Shown here: piece after piece, positions 1 to 6,699 of the stretch
Layout: every line of letters starts with the position of its first letter
Numbering within the stretch: position 1 is the stretch's first letter
Assembly: GCA_947441105.1 (NCBI GenBank)
Contig: CANESN010000010.1
Location: 1 to 13,796, forward strand
Origin: Micrococcales bacterium
Lineage (GTDB): Bacteria > Actinomycetota > Actinomycetes > Actinomycetales > Microbacteriaceae
DNA length: 13,796 bases
Direction: 5' to 3'
The notes under the pieces: model-generated
The model's input: the letters and a program-made list of their open reading frames with translations, nothing else
The model's database searches: none
Told to the model about the DNA's origin: nothing
Program-made: the position numbers and the translations under genes

Positions 1-597
1 CTGATTGCAAATGCTGACGCGGGCAATCAAGCTGGCAAGGTGAATGCCGACTATGGCAAGCTCACCCTGCTTAATTTGCCAAGGGAGACGATTGTTCCAG
101 GGCCTGGCCAGGTGCAGAACAACTTCAACGCGGACAGCAACGTATCGTCGCTGCTAAACCTTTTGCGCCAGGGTTCCACCCGAGTGCTAAACGGTAACTT
201 GCTAACCCTTCCGGTTGGCGGTGGCTTGCTTTATGTCCAGCCGGTTTACATCGAGTCAACCGGCGAGACCAGCTACCCGCTACTTCAAAAAATCCTTGTG
301 GCCTTCGGTGACCAAATTGCCTTCGAGGACACTTTGGAAGAAGCCCTTGATGCGCTATTTGGCGGTAACTCGGGAGCAGGCGGCACAACCGAGCCGACCA
401 CGCCGGGCACCGGCTCCTCTAGTTCTGGAACCGTAGATCCGGCCAGCCCTGAACTCTCTGCCGCTTTAGCTTTGGCAAAGCAGGCTATTGAGGACAAGCA
501 AGCGGCTCTGGCCGCTGGCGACTGGACTGCCTACGGTGAGGCCGATGCTCGTTTGGCAGAGGCCGTAGCGCAAGCCCTAGGACTATTGGCGGACTAG
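1..597 (+). CDS. UPF0182 family membrane protein, C-terminal part (5' end outside window)
   Basis: The reading frame is open from base 1 and gives the last 198 residues, so the gene begins upstream; the GTG at 40 is an internal codon. The stretch around bases 49-350 reads as the conserved end of UPF0182 (COG1615), with [43 protein letters not shown] and the [17 protein letters not shown] segment. Family members are large actinobacterial and cyanobacterial proteins with several N-terminal membrane helices and a long extracytoplasmic domain; their function is unknown. After the domain come a Gly/Thr/Pro/Ser linker (bases about 358-450) and an Ala-rich, probably helical tail that may form a short coiled coil (about 451-594). 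Family assignment is firm; the role is not known. The stop is only 29 bases before the tRNA gene. Confidence 0.93.
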   Translation: MIANADAGNQAGKVNADYGKLTLLNLPRETIVPGPGQVQNNFNADSNVSSLLNLLRQGSTRVLNGNLLTLPVGGGLLYVQPVYIESTGETSYPLLQKILVAFGDQIAFEDTLEEALDALFGGNSGAGGTTEPTTPGTGSSSSGTVDPASPELSAALALAKQAIEDKQAALAAGDWTAYGEADARLAEAVAQALGLLAD

Positions 598-615
598 CAA
601 ATTTCCTGCTAATGT
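586..615 (+). promoter_or_regulatory. Candidate promoter of the initiator tRNA gene
   Basis: TTGGCG at 586-591 and TAATGT at 610-615 are separated by 18 bases and would start transcription near base 622, about five bases before the mature tRNA 5' end. The -35 lies inside the end of the UPF0182 gene. This is a pattern match only; co-transcription with the upstream gene is an alternative. Confidence 0.4.
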
Positions 616-626
616 TGGAACTTCGC

Positions 627-700
627 CGCGGGGTGGAGCAGTTCGGTAGCTCGCCGGGCTCATAACCCGGAGGTCGTAGGTTCAAATCCTGCCCCCGCAA
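627..700 (+). tRNA. Initiator tRNA-fMet (CAT)
   Basis: A complete cloverleaf can be folded. The acceptor strands are CGCGGGG (627-633) and CCCCGCA (693-699), leaving the C1/A72 mismatch that marks bacterial initiator tRNAs. The anticodon stem CCGGG/CCCGG carries the three consecutive G-C pairs needed for P-site entry, around the loop CTCATAA with anticodon CAT. The T arm contains GGTTCAAATCC. CCA is not encoded (the next bases are CTA). The mismatch and the GGG/CCC stem separate it from elongator Met and Ile2 tRNAs. A strong terminator follows seven bases later, so it is probably a single-gene transcript. Confidence 0.96.
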
Positions 701-706
701 CTAGGA

Positions 707-742
707 AAATCCCCTCAATGAAAATTGAGGGGATTTCTTTTT
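707..742 (+). terminator. Rho-independent terminator after tRNA-fMet
   Basis: A perfect 13-bp stem pairs 707-719 with 724-736 around a GAAA tetraloop (720-723), followed by a T-rich run (TTTCTTTTT, from 734). GNRA loop, long stem and U tract make this a textbook intrinsic terminator. Confidence 0.93.
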
Positions 743-779
743 CTGTGGAATCTCAAATTCGTAATCTTTCAAACTCATC

Positions 780-791
780 TAACTTGCACTC
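780..791 (+). promoter_or_regulatory. Candidate -10 hexamer for a leaderless transcript
   Basis: TAACTT at 780-785 fits TANNNT and ends exactly six bases before the ATG at 792. No purine-rich ribosome binding site precedes that ATG, and an in-frame TAA at 780-782 blocks an upstream start. The same spacing is seen at two other starts in this window. The -35 region is weak, so this is an inference. Confidence 0.45.
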
Positions 792-1571
792 ATGAATTTG
801 CTCGTTGTCTTACTCGTTGCACTTGGGGTCGCAAATCTGGCTGCCGACTTTCAGTTCTCATCAAACAACTCTTCGTTACAGGCAAACTTCTCGACCCCAG
901 ATCGCGTCGACCAGCTAGCCAGCGAATGCCCAGATGGCATACCCGGTCAATTCAGCGTTTGTGCTGATGAGGTAGTTGGTGGCGGGGGTGGCAGTTCAGG
1001 TGGATCGGGGGAGGTAGCGATGCGGGAATGCCGTTACTTTGCAAATGGCACCATCGATGTTCCAACCATGACCGTAATCACAGCCTGGGTGCCGGTTGGG
1101 TCAAGACCCTGCATCGGAGATGAAGTTCCTAAGCCATCAAGCTCATCAGGCACCACCATGACCGCCGAGGAAATTGAGCTCAGGGATCGCTTTACCGCAA
1201 TGGCTGAAAAGCCAACGGCTTGGTGGAGCCCTGGTTCAGAGGTTGAGTTTGAAGACGAGATAGAACTTCACGTCCAAGCCAACACCGAGGTAATCTCTGG
1301 TGCTCTGCTTGGCAGATCTGCCCAGATAAGGTTTCGGCCTGTAACGGCTAGGTGGGAGTTATCAAACGGTAGGGACCTTTTTGGTTTTCATCGGAGTTAC
1401 GCATTCTCTAGCCCTGGAAACTACTGGGCAAAGGCGTTTGTTTCTTATGAGGTGGATTACAAGTATTCGAGCGCTAACTGGGTTTACAACGCTGCCAGTT
1501 GGGAGCTGTCCTCCAACAAATTGTCTATCCCGGTGATTGAAAGGGAGCGGAGGACCTTGTTGGTGGGATGA
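792..1571 (+). CDS. Exported protein of unknown function, possible PKD-like domain
   Basis: This 259-residue product is not recognised as a named family. Residues 1-18 are a hydrophobic stretch (NLLVVLLVALGVANLAA) lacking the usual basic N-terminus, so it is either an unusual signal peptide or a membrane anchor. Four cysteines (46, 57, 80, 107) lie in the N-terminal half and could form disulfides. Gly/Ser linkers occur at 63-73 and a Pro/Ser linker at 113-121. Residues about 173-250 (RFRPVTARWELSNG, then SYAFSSPGNYWAKAFVSYEV) recall a PKD-type beta sandwich, in which a WxFGDG-like strand is followed by an HxYxxPGxYxV strand. That resemblance is by eye. The gene stands alone between a terminator and the htrA-like gene, and appears to lack a leader. 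An extracytoplasmic structural or binding role is plausible but unproven. Confidence 0.72.
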   Translation: MNLLVVLLVALGVANLAADFQFSSNNSSLQANFSTPDRVDQLASECPDGIPGQFSVCADEVVGGGGGSSGGSGEVAMRECRYFANGTIDVPTMTVITAWVPVGSRPCIGDEVPKPSSSSGTTMTAEEIELRDRFTAMAEKPTAWWSPGSEVEFEDEIELHVQANTEVISGALLGRSAQIRFRPVTARWELSNGRDLFGFHRSYAFSSPGNYWAKAFVSYEVDYKYSSANWVYNAASWELSSNKLSIPVIERERRTLLVG

Positions 1572-1611
1572 TTGTCCTTGGGGATTTCAGAATTTACACA
1601 GGTTGAGTTCA

Positions 1612-1659
1612 TAGAATCCCCAGTCTTGCCCGACAGAATTTGGGCAACTCGAAAGGAAA
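1612..1659 (+). promoter_or_regulatory. Candidate promoter, 5' hairpin and RBS of the HtrA-like gene
   Basis: TAGAAT at 1612-1617 is a good -10 match, giving a start near 1624; no clear -35 lies at the usual distance. Just after the predicted start, TTGCCC (1626-1631) pairs with GGGCAA (1642-1647) to form a possible 5' hairpin. GAAAGGAAA (1651-1659) is a good ribosome binding site for the ATG at 1663. Arms GGGGATT (1580-1586) and AATCCCC (1615-1621) bracket the promoter as a wide inverted repeat. Confidence 0.45.
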
Positions 1660-1662
1660 CCC

Positions 1663-2862
1663 ATGTCTGAGTGGAATCGCTCTGGAGATAGTCAATTTAG
1701 TTTCGGTAATACCTACTCTGCTCCAGTAGCCCCAGCTCCAAAGCGCAAGCGTCGTCCAATTCGCGCGCTCGGGATCGCACTGCTCGCGCTAACCGCAGCG
1801 CTAATCGGTGGTGTAGTCGGATCAACCGCATTCACGCTTTCCTATCTTTCAATTTCCCAGCCAGCTCCGGTTGTCGTAAACAACACCGAGAACGTGAACT
1901 GGGTGACCGGTGCCGCATCAAACGCCGCACCATCGGTAGTTACCTTGGCGGTTGAATCTGCTGATGGTTCAGGTTCGGGATCCGGTGTGGCACTTACCGA
2001 GGATGGTTACGTACTAACCAATGCCCACGTTGTGACTCTCGGTGGCTTGACTCAGAACCCAAAGATCACCGTTCAGCTCTGGGACGGTTCGGTTTATCGT
2101 GCCAAGCTAATCGGTTATGACTCGGTCTACGACCTGGCGGTGGTAAAGGTTCAGGTTGCAGGTCTAAAACCAATCACTTTTGCAGACTCTGACAATTTGA
2201 ATGTTGGAGCGGATGTTGTCGCGATCGGCGCCCCACTTGGTCTTTCTTCAACCGTGACCCAGGGAATCATCTCGGCACTAAATCGCACCATTCAGGTGGC
2301 AAGCGCAGAGGTCAGCGAGAACCCAGGACTTCAGTTCTGGAACGGGACTGGAAACGCGCCAATCTCGCTTCAGGTAATTCAGACTGATGCAGCAATCAAC
2401 CCAGGTAACTCCGGTGGTGCGCTGGTGAATAACCAGGGCGAACTAATCGGCATCAACGTTGCGATTGCCACCGCCGGCAACGGCGAGAGCGGAAGCATCG
2501 GTGTTGGTTTTGCAATCCCATCCAATACCGCCTTCAGGATCTCGCAGGAGATCATTGACACTGGGTCTGCGAGCCACGGTCTGTTGGGTGCGATGGTCAG
2601 GGACAACAATGTCGACAACTCAACCTTTTCCACCGGCGCTTATGTAGAGAAGCTCACTGAGGCTGGTGCGGCAGAAAAGGCTGGAATTATGCCCGGCGAT
2701 GTGGTCGTAACTTTTGCCGGTCAAACCGTCACTTCGGCTGCTGATCTCACGGCGATGGTTAGGGCTGAACCGGCCGGTGCAATCGTTGAGGTTGAGGTAA
2801 TCCGCAATGGTTCTAAAAAGACTTTCCAGGTCACCCTGGGCGATGCCGCGGATCTAAGGTAG
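1663..2862 (+). CDS. HtrA/DegP-like membrane-anchored serine protease with PDZ domain
   Basis: The 399-residue protein has a basic cytoplasmic N-terminus (KRKRR, 27-31), one membrane helix (about 35-63), a trypsin-like S1C protease domain (about 85-295) and a C-terminal PDZ domain (about 303-393). The triad is visible: His122 in TNAHVV, Asp157 in YDLAVVKV and Ser250 in NPGNSGGALV, with the expected family spacing. The PDZ part contains GLLGAMV and AAEKAGIMPGDVVVTF. HtrA proteases degrade or refold damaged proteins outside the cytoplasm during envelope stress. The ATG at 1663 follows a strong ribosome binding site. Actinobacteria usually have several paralogues, so I give no symbol. The DUF3039 gene follows after five bases and is probably co-transcribed. 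Confidence 0.95.
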   Translation: MSEWNRSGDSQFSFGNTYSAPVAPAPKRKRRPIRALGIALLALTAALIGGVVGSTAFTLSYLSISQPAPVVVNNTENVNWVTGAASNAAPSVVTLAVESADGSGSGSGVALTEDGYVLTNAHVVTLGGLTQNPKITVQLWDGSVYRAKLIGYDSVYDLAVVKVQVAGLKPITFADSDNLNVGADVVAIGAPLGLSSTVTQGIISALNRTIQVASAEVSENPGLQFWNGTGNAPISLQVIQTDAAINPGNSGGALVNNQGELIGINVAIATAGNGESGSIGVGFAIPSNTAFRISQEIIDTGSASHGLLGAMVRDNNVDNSTFSTGAYVEKLTEAGAAEKAGIMPGDVVVTFAGQTVTSAADLTAMVRAEPAGAIVEVEVIRNGSKKTFQVTLGDAADLR

Positions 2863-2867
2863 TGGCC

Positions 2868-3113
2868 ATGGCAGAGCAGGATTTTGGCACCAAGGTAGAA
2901 CAGCAGGTACACCTCGATCAGGGTGACCACGAGCGCTTCTCGCACTATGTGCAGAAGAACAAGATTGTTGAATCGGCGGTTCTTGGAAGCGCGGTTGTAG
3001 CACTTTGCGGCAAGGTCTGGACCCCGACTCGCGATCCACAGAAGTTTCCGGTGTGCCCAACCTGCAAGGAGATTTACGAGGGCCTAAAGCCTGGAGATGA
3101 CGAGTCTAAATAA
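2868..3113 (+). CDS. DUF3039 family protein, probable zinc-binding
   Basis: This small protein (81 residues from the ATG at 2868) matches the actinobacterial DUF3039 family: an N-terminal acidic segment, the ERFSHYV motif, and a C-terminal VALCGKVWTPTRDP...CPTCKEIYEGL segment. Cys47, Cys63 and Cys66, with His26 as a possible fourth ligand, suggest a zinc-binding knuckle; this is inference. Function is unknown and it is predicted to be cytoplasmic. A GTG at 2862 overlaps the stop of the protease gene, but AAGG at 2856-2859 is well spaced (eight bases) for the ATG at 2868 and too close for the GTG. Its last eight bases overlap the convergent pncB gene. DUF3039 genes are often found near pncB in Actinobacteria, in agreement with this position. 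Confidence 0.9.
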   Translation: MAEQDFGTKVEQQVHLDQGDHERFSHYVQKNKIVESAVLGSAVVALCGKVWTPTRDPQKFPVCPTCKEIYEGLKPGDDESK

Positions 3114-4380
3114 ACTCAACTGGAATAGCAGGCTCGCCCTTCGACAGGCGAAGTGCTCCTGCCGGTAGCTCAGAAATTGCTTCCCTGTGGTGCTCTCGAG
3201 CGCGCAAAACGCCTTGGATTCCTAGGTATTCAGTTGCAATTTCACCATTGGAAATCATCGGGGCCTGAAGTGCTCGTCCAGCCTGTGGTTCTCCAGAAAT
3301 CAGCTCTGACTTTGCAACACCATTTTCCAAAACTCGGCTGGCATGCTTCTTGCCACCGCGGTTGGTTTTGAGTTTTGAGGTTTTCGCAACATCTACCCAG
3401 TCACCGTTTTCGGAGTGAGCCACAAGTTTGTATACAAATCCGGCGGTTGGGTGACCCGAGCCGGTGACCAAACTGGTTCCGACGCCGTAGCTATCGATCG
3501 GTGCGATTGCCAAGGCAGCGATTGTGTATTCGTCTAGGTCACTTGTGACTGTGATCTTGGTTTGTTTCGCTCCTAAATCATCCAGCTGCTTGCGCACCTC
3601 AACGGCAGAGGTGGCTAGATCTCCAGAATCGAGACGAACTGCTCGAACCTTTCCGTCAGTTAGTCGCACCGCAGTCGCTACAGCATTTTTGACATCGAAG
3701 GTGTCGACCAGAAGAGTGGTCTCGGTTCCCATTGATGCCAGCTGCGCTTGAAATGCCTGCTCCTCGGTGTCGTGCAGCAATGTGAAAGCGTGAGCGCTGG
3801 TGCCAGCGGTCTCGATGCCGTATTGAGCGCCGGCAGCAAGATTGCTTGTCGCATCAAAACCTGCAATAAATGAAGCTCTTGCAGCCGCAACCGCTGCTGA
3901 CTCGTGAGCACGACGTGAGCCCATCTCAATTAGGCGTCGGCCGGACGCTACGGATTTCATTCGGGCGGCTGCCGACGCAACTGCCGAGTCATAATTCAGA
4001 ATCGAGAGAATCACAGTTTCTAGAATTACGGCTTCTGCAAAGCTGCCCTCCACGGTGAGGATCGGTGAGTGTCCGAAGTAAAGCTCACCCTCGCGATAAC
4101 CAAAGACATTTCCCGAGAATTTGTAGTTTGCAAGCCAAGTGAGAGTCGACTCGTCCACCACCGAGTTGGTTCTTAGGAAATCAAGCTCTTTTTCCTCAAA
4201 CCTAAAGTTTTGAATTGCCTCCAAAACTCGCCCGGTTCCTGCCACCACGCCGTATCGACGTCCTGCAGGAAGTTGTCGGGTGAATACCTCAAATACGCAC
4301 CTGCGCTCAGCTTTTCCAGACTTCAGCGCAGCCTGGAGCATTGTGAGCTCGTAGCGATCGGTATTCAATGCAGTGGACAC
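3106..4380 (-). CDS. pncB: Nicotinate phosphoribosyltransferase
   Basis: PncB converts nicotinate and PRPP to nicotinate mononucleotide, with ATP hydrolysis, in the Preiss-Handler route of NAD salvage; it is cytoplasmic. The 424 residues cover the whole family. Visible motifs are TDRYELTMLQAAL (7-19), GRRYGVVAGTGR (40-51), GSRRAHE (154-160), GTSAHAF (193-199), whose His197 is the expected phosphorylated histidine, RLDSGDL (249-255) for the phosphoribosyl site, and YGVGTSLVTG further on. The GTG start at 4380 gives the usual actinobacterial N-terminus. A purine-rich AAAGAG abuts the start with no spacing, so it cannot act as a normal ribosome binding site, whereas TAGGCT lies exactly six bases upstream, which suggests leaderless initiation. 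It is divergent from murI and overlaps the DUF3039 stop tail to tail. Confidence 0.95.
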   Translation of the reverse strand: MSTALNTDRYELTMLQAALKSGKAERRCVFEVFTRQLPAGRRYGVVAGTGRVLEAIQNFRFEEKELDFLRTNSVVDESTLTWLANYKFSGNVFGYREGELYFGHSPILTVEGSFAEAVILETVILSILNYDSAVASAAARMKSVASGRRLIEMGSRRAHESAAVAAARASFIAGFDATSNLAAGAQYGIETAGTSAHAFTLLHDTEEQAFQAQLASMGTETTLLVDTFDVKNAVATAVRLTDGKVRAVRLDSGDLATSAVEVRKQLDDLGAKQTKITVTSDLDEYTIAALAIAPIDSYGVGTSLVTGSGHPTAGFVYKLVAHSENGDWVDVAKTSKLKTNRGGKKHASRVLENGVAKSELISGEPQAGRALQAPMISNGEIATEYLGIQGVLRAREHHREAISELPAGALRLSKGEPAIPVEFI

Positions 4381-4420
4381 CTCTTTAGCCTATCTACCCA
4401 ATGAGCTTTAGACTTAGTCA
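4381..4420. promoter_or_regulatory. 40-bp divergent promoter region of pncB and murI
   Basis: On the minus strand TAGGCT (complement of 4387-4392) ends six bases before the pncB GTG at 4380. On the plus strand TAGACT (4409-4414) ends six bases before the murI GTG at 4421. With 17-base spacers, the -35 of pncB would fall at 4410-4415 and that of murI at 4386-4391, so each -10 sits in the other's -35 zone. Neither start has a well-spaced ribosome binding site. Both messages may be leaderless and compete for one polymerase footprint. Confidence 0.5.
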
Positions 4421-5242
4421 GTGGATTCCAGACCAATTGGTGTATTCGACTCAGGTGTCGGTGGCTTGACGGTGGCTCGAGCAATCATTGACCAACTTCC
4501 GCACGAATCCATTCACTACGTGGGCGACACGCTGAACTCGCCATACGGACCAAAGCCCATCTCGGAAGTCAGAGCACTAGCCCTTGAGGTTATGGATGAA
4601 CTGGTGGCATCGGGTGTAAAGCTTTTAGTGATTGCATGTAACTCTGCCTCAGCAGCTGTTTTAAGAGATGCCAGGGAGAGATATACCGAGGGGCTCGGCG
4701 TCCCAGTCATTGAAGTAATTCAACCTGCGGTTCGCAAAGCGGTGGGGACTTCTAGAAACCACAGGGTTGGTGTCATCGGAACCAGCGCCACGGTGAACTC
4801 AAAGGCTTATGAAGACGCTTTCGCAGCAGCTGTCGACTTTGAGATCACCTCTGCGGCCTGTCCAACTTTCGTGGACTTTGTTGAGCGTGGAGTTACTTCC
4901 GGACCAGAGCTGCTTGCGGCTGCCGAGGCCTACTTAGCGCCAATCAAGGCAGCGCAGGTTGATACTTTGGTTTTGGGCTGCACCCACTACCCACTGCTGC
5001 ACGCAGCACTTTCATATGTAATGGGTGACAGCGTGAACTTGGTTTCATCGGCAGACGAGACCGCAAAAGATGTCTTTAGGGTGCTCACCGAACACGATCT
5101 ATTGGCTCCGGCAGCGGCCAAGCCGAGCTACAAGTTTTATGCCACCGGTAATGCCAAAGAATTCGAAAGCCTGGCCAAGCGTTTCTTGGGACCTGAGGTT
5201 AACGATGTAACCCACCTGGAGCGAAAGGCAACAAATGAGTAG
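4421..5242 (+). CDS. murI: Glutamate racemase
   Basis: MurI interconverts L- and D-glutamate without a cofactor, supplying D-Glu to peptidoglycan stem peptides. The 273 residues match the family length. Key motifs are [16 protein letters not shown] (7-22, with the conserved Asp10-Ser11), [11 protein letters not shown] (33-43), ACNSASA (72-78, catalytic Cys73), GVIGTSATV (117-125) and [10 protein letters not shown] (184-193, catalytic Cys187). Both acid/base cysteines are present, so the enzyme should be active. The GTG at 4421 places the first motif at the usual distance from the N-terminus. It heads a tightly packed set: its last eight bases overlap rph, which in turn overlaps rdgB. In M. 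tuberculosis another gene lies between murI and rph; here there is none. Confidence 0.96.
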   Translation: MDSRPIGVFDSGVGGLTVARAIIDQLPHESIHYVGDTLNSPYGPKPISEVRALALEVMDELVASGVKLLVIACNSASAAVLRDARERYTEGLGVPVIEVIQPAVRKAVGTSRNHRVGVIGTSATVNSKAYEDAFAAAVDFEITSAACPTFVDFVERGVTSGPELLAAAEAYLAPIKAAQVDTLVLGCTHYPLLHAALSYVMGDSVNLVSSADETAKDVFRVLTEHDLLAPAAAKPSYKFYATGNAKEFESLAKRFLGPEVNDVTHLERKATNE

Positions 5243-5975
5243 GCCAAACGGCAGAGCAGAGCACGAGCTGCGCGAAGTCACAATTGAACGAAACTTCACC
5301 ATCCACGCCGAAGGTTCTGTGCTGGTTTCATTCGGTAACACCAAGGTTTTGTGCAACGCCTCTTTCACACCCGGAGTACCTCGTTTCAAGAAGGACTCTG
5401 GTGAGGGCTGGGTCACCGCTGAGTATGCAATGCTCCCGCGTGCCACTCACGATCGCTCTGATCGCGAAGCGGTCAAGGGCAAAATCGGCGGTCGCACCCA
5501 TGAAATCTCAAGACTTATTGGTCGTTCGCTTCGCGCGGTGATCGATGTGAAGGCATTGGGGGAGAACACAATCGTGTTGGACTGTGACGTCCTGCAGGCC
5601 GATGGCGGAACTCGCACCGCGGCCATCACCGGTGCCTTTGTTGCACTCGCTGATGCTGTTGCTTGGGCCAAAAAGCAGGGACTAATCGCAAAGAGTGCTA
5701 CGCCATTGATTGACACCGTTTCCGCCGTATCGGTTGGAATCATTGATGGTGTTGCAGTTACCGACCTCGAGTATGTCGAGGATGTCAGGGCAGATACGGA
5801 TATGAACGTTGTGGTAACCGGCCGCGGACTTTTCGTCGAGGTGCAGGGCACCGCCGAAGCAGAGCCATTTGATCGGGATGAACTCAATCGCCTGCTCGAG
5901 ATGGCCCTGGATGCCAACAAGCAACTTGCCGAGGTTCAGCGCTTGGCATTGGGTGAGACACTGGAAATTCGCTAG
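5235..5975 (+). CDS. rph: Ribonuclease PH
   Basis: RNase PH removes nucleotides from tRNA precursors beyond the CCA end by phosphorolysis, releasing nucleoside diphosphates; it works as a hexameric ring. The 246 residues cover the family, with [20 protein letters not shown] (24-43), [12 protein letters not shown] (61-72), [15 protein letters not shown] (90-104), [20 protein letters not shown] (116-135), including the phosphate-binding GTRTAA, and [12 protein letters not shown] (187-198). The ATG at 5235 is preceded by AAAGG (5224-5228) with six bases between, which settles the start. It overlaps murI by eight bases and rdgB by one, implying translational coupling. Both tRNA genes in this window lack an encoded CCA. 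Confidence 0.97.
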   Translation: MSRPNGRAEHELREVTIERNFTIHAEGSVLVSFGNTKVLCNASFTPGVPRFKKDSGEGWVTAEYAMLPRATHDRSDREAVKGKIGGRTHEISRLIGRSLRAVIDVKALGENTIVLDCDVLQADGGTRTAAITGAFVALADAVAWAKKQGLIAKSATPLIDTVSAVSVGIIDGVAVTDLEYVEDVRADTDMNVVVTGRGLFVEVQGTAEAEPFDRDELNRLLEMALDANKQLAEVQRLALGETLEIR

Positions 5976-6550
5976 TGGAAATTGTTTTTGCAACCGGGAA
6001 CAAGCACAAGGCCCAAGAAGCCGAGGCAATTCTCAAACTTGCAAATCCAGATGTACAGGTCTTGACCTACTCAGGTCCTGAGCCAATTGAGAGTGGCACG
6101 ACGTTCTTAGAAAACGCGCTCATAAAAGCGCGAGCAGCTTTTGAGGCAACTGGGCAACTTTCCTTTGCGGATGACTCGGGAATCGCCTGTGAGGTCATGG
6201 GGGGAGCGCCTGGAATCTTCTCGGCAATCTGGTCTGGCACCAGAGACGATGCCACCAACAGAAACCTGCTGCTCAAGCAACTTGAGGATATTCCCACCGA
6301 ACACCGCTCAGCCGCATTCGTCTGCACGATCGCCATGGTTGGTCCGGACGAAGAAATCTCGTTTACCGGTATTTGGCCGGGGTCAATTTCAACTGAGGTT
6401 GCAGGTCTAGGCGGCTTTGGTTACGACCCAGTTTTTATCCCTGAGGGATTGGAAGTAACCGCAGCTGAATTGGACCCGGAGGTTAAAAACTCTATGTCTC
6501 ACCGAGCCATGGCGCTGCAACAGATGGCGCAATACCTAGCGAAGGGCTGA
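5975..6550 (+). CDS. rdgB: RdgB/HAM1 family non-canonical purine NTP pyrophosphatase
   Basis: This enzyme hydrolyses dITP, ITP and XTP to monophosphates and pyrophosphate, keeping deaminated purines out of DNA and RNA. The 191 residues show the family's order of motifs: VFATGNKHKAQEA (4-16) at the substrate pocket, TTFLENALIKARAA (42-55), FADDSGIACEVMGGAPG (64-80) with the catalytic acidic pair, GFGYDPVFIPEG (147-158) and SMSHRAMAL (173-181). The GTG at 5975 overlaps the last base of the rph stop (TAGTG), and gives the canonical MxIVFATGN beginning. No clear ribosome binding site precedes it, consistent with coupling to rph. No obvious intrinsic terminator follows, so the operon's end is not defined. 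Confidence 0.95.
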   Translation: MEIVFATGNKHKAQEAEAILKLANPDVQVLTYSGPEPIESGTTFLENALIKARAAFEATGQLSFADDSGIACEVMGGAPGIFSAIWSGTRDDATNRNLLLKQLEDIPTEHRSAAFVCTIAMVGPDEEISFTGIWPGSISTEVAGLGGFGYDPVFIPEGLEVTAAELDPEVKNSMSHRAMALQQMAQYLAKG

Positions 6551-6571
6551 TTTTGCAACCCGTACATTTGC

Positions 6572-6589
6572 AATTGTAAAAATTGTAAA
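6572..6589 (+). repeat. Tandem 9-bp direct repeat upstream of the sugar operon
   Basis: AATTGTAAA occurs twice head to tail (6572-6580 and 6581-6589). TTTGCAA is also repeated 15 bp apart (6552-6558 and 6567-6573). Further on, GTATC (6598-6602) and GATAC (6608-6612) form a small inverted repeat. This AT-rich stretch may hold an upstream activating or repressor site, but no known motif fits clearly. Confidence 0.5.
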
Positions 6590-6628
6590 GACAATCGGTA
6601 TCGGTCTGATACATAAGTGTTATCCAAA

Positions 6629-6642
6629 TGTAATCGCTTGCA
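6629..6642. promoter_or_regulatory. LacI-family operator, upstream site of the sugar operon
   Basis: TGTAATCGCTTGCA matches the general LacI/GalR-family operator TGnAAnCGnTTnCA at every fixed position and is nearly palindromic about the central CG. It lies eight bases upstream of the proposed -35 of the sugar-binding-protein gene. LacI-type repressors commonly control alpha-glucoside and maltose uptake in Actinobacteria. The regulator gene is not in this window. Confidence 0.65.
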
Positions 6643-6650
6643 GACGAAAC

Positions 6651-6679
6651 TTGTCTACCCCGTGTTTTATCCTTAGGGA
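6651..6679 (+). promoter_or_regulatory. Candidate promoter of the sugar-uptake operon
   Basis: TTGTCT (6651-6656) and TAGGGA (6674-6679) are separated by 17 bases, predicting a start near 6686 and a leader of about 48 bases. The position between the LacI-type site and the 18-bp palindrome fits a regulated promoter. The -10 match is moderate. Confidence 0.45.
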
Positions 6680-6699
6680 ACCCTCCTAACGTGTGAGGT

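Noticed and set aside
5447..5920. 157-codon open frame on the minus strand inside rph
   Set aside because: It lies wholly opposite rph, its serine-rich product shows no recognisable motif, and the plus strand encodes a complete, well-conserved enzyme.
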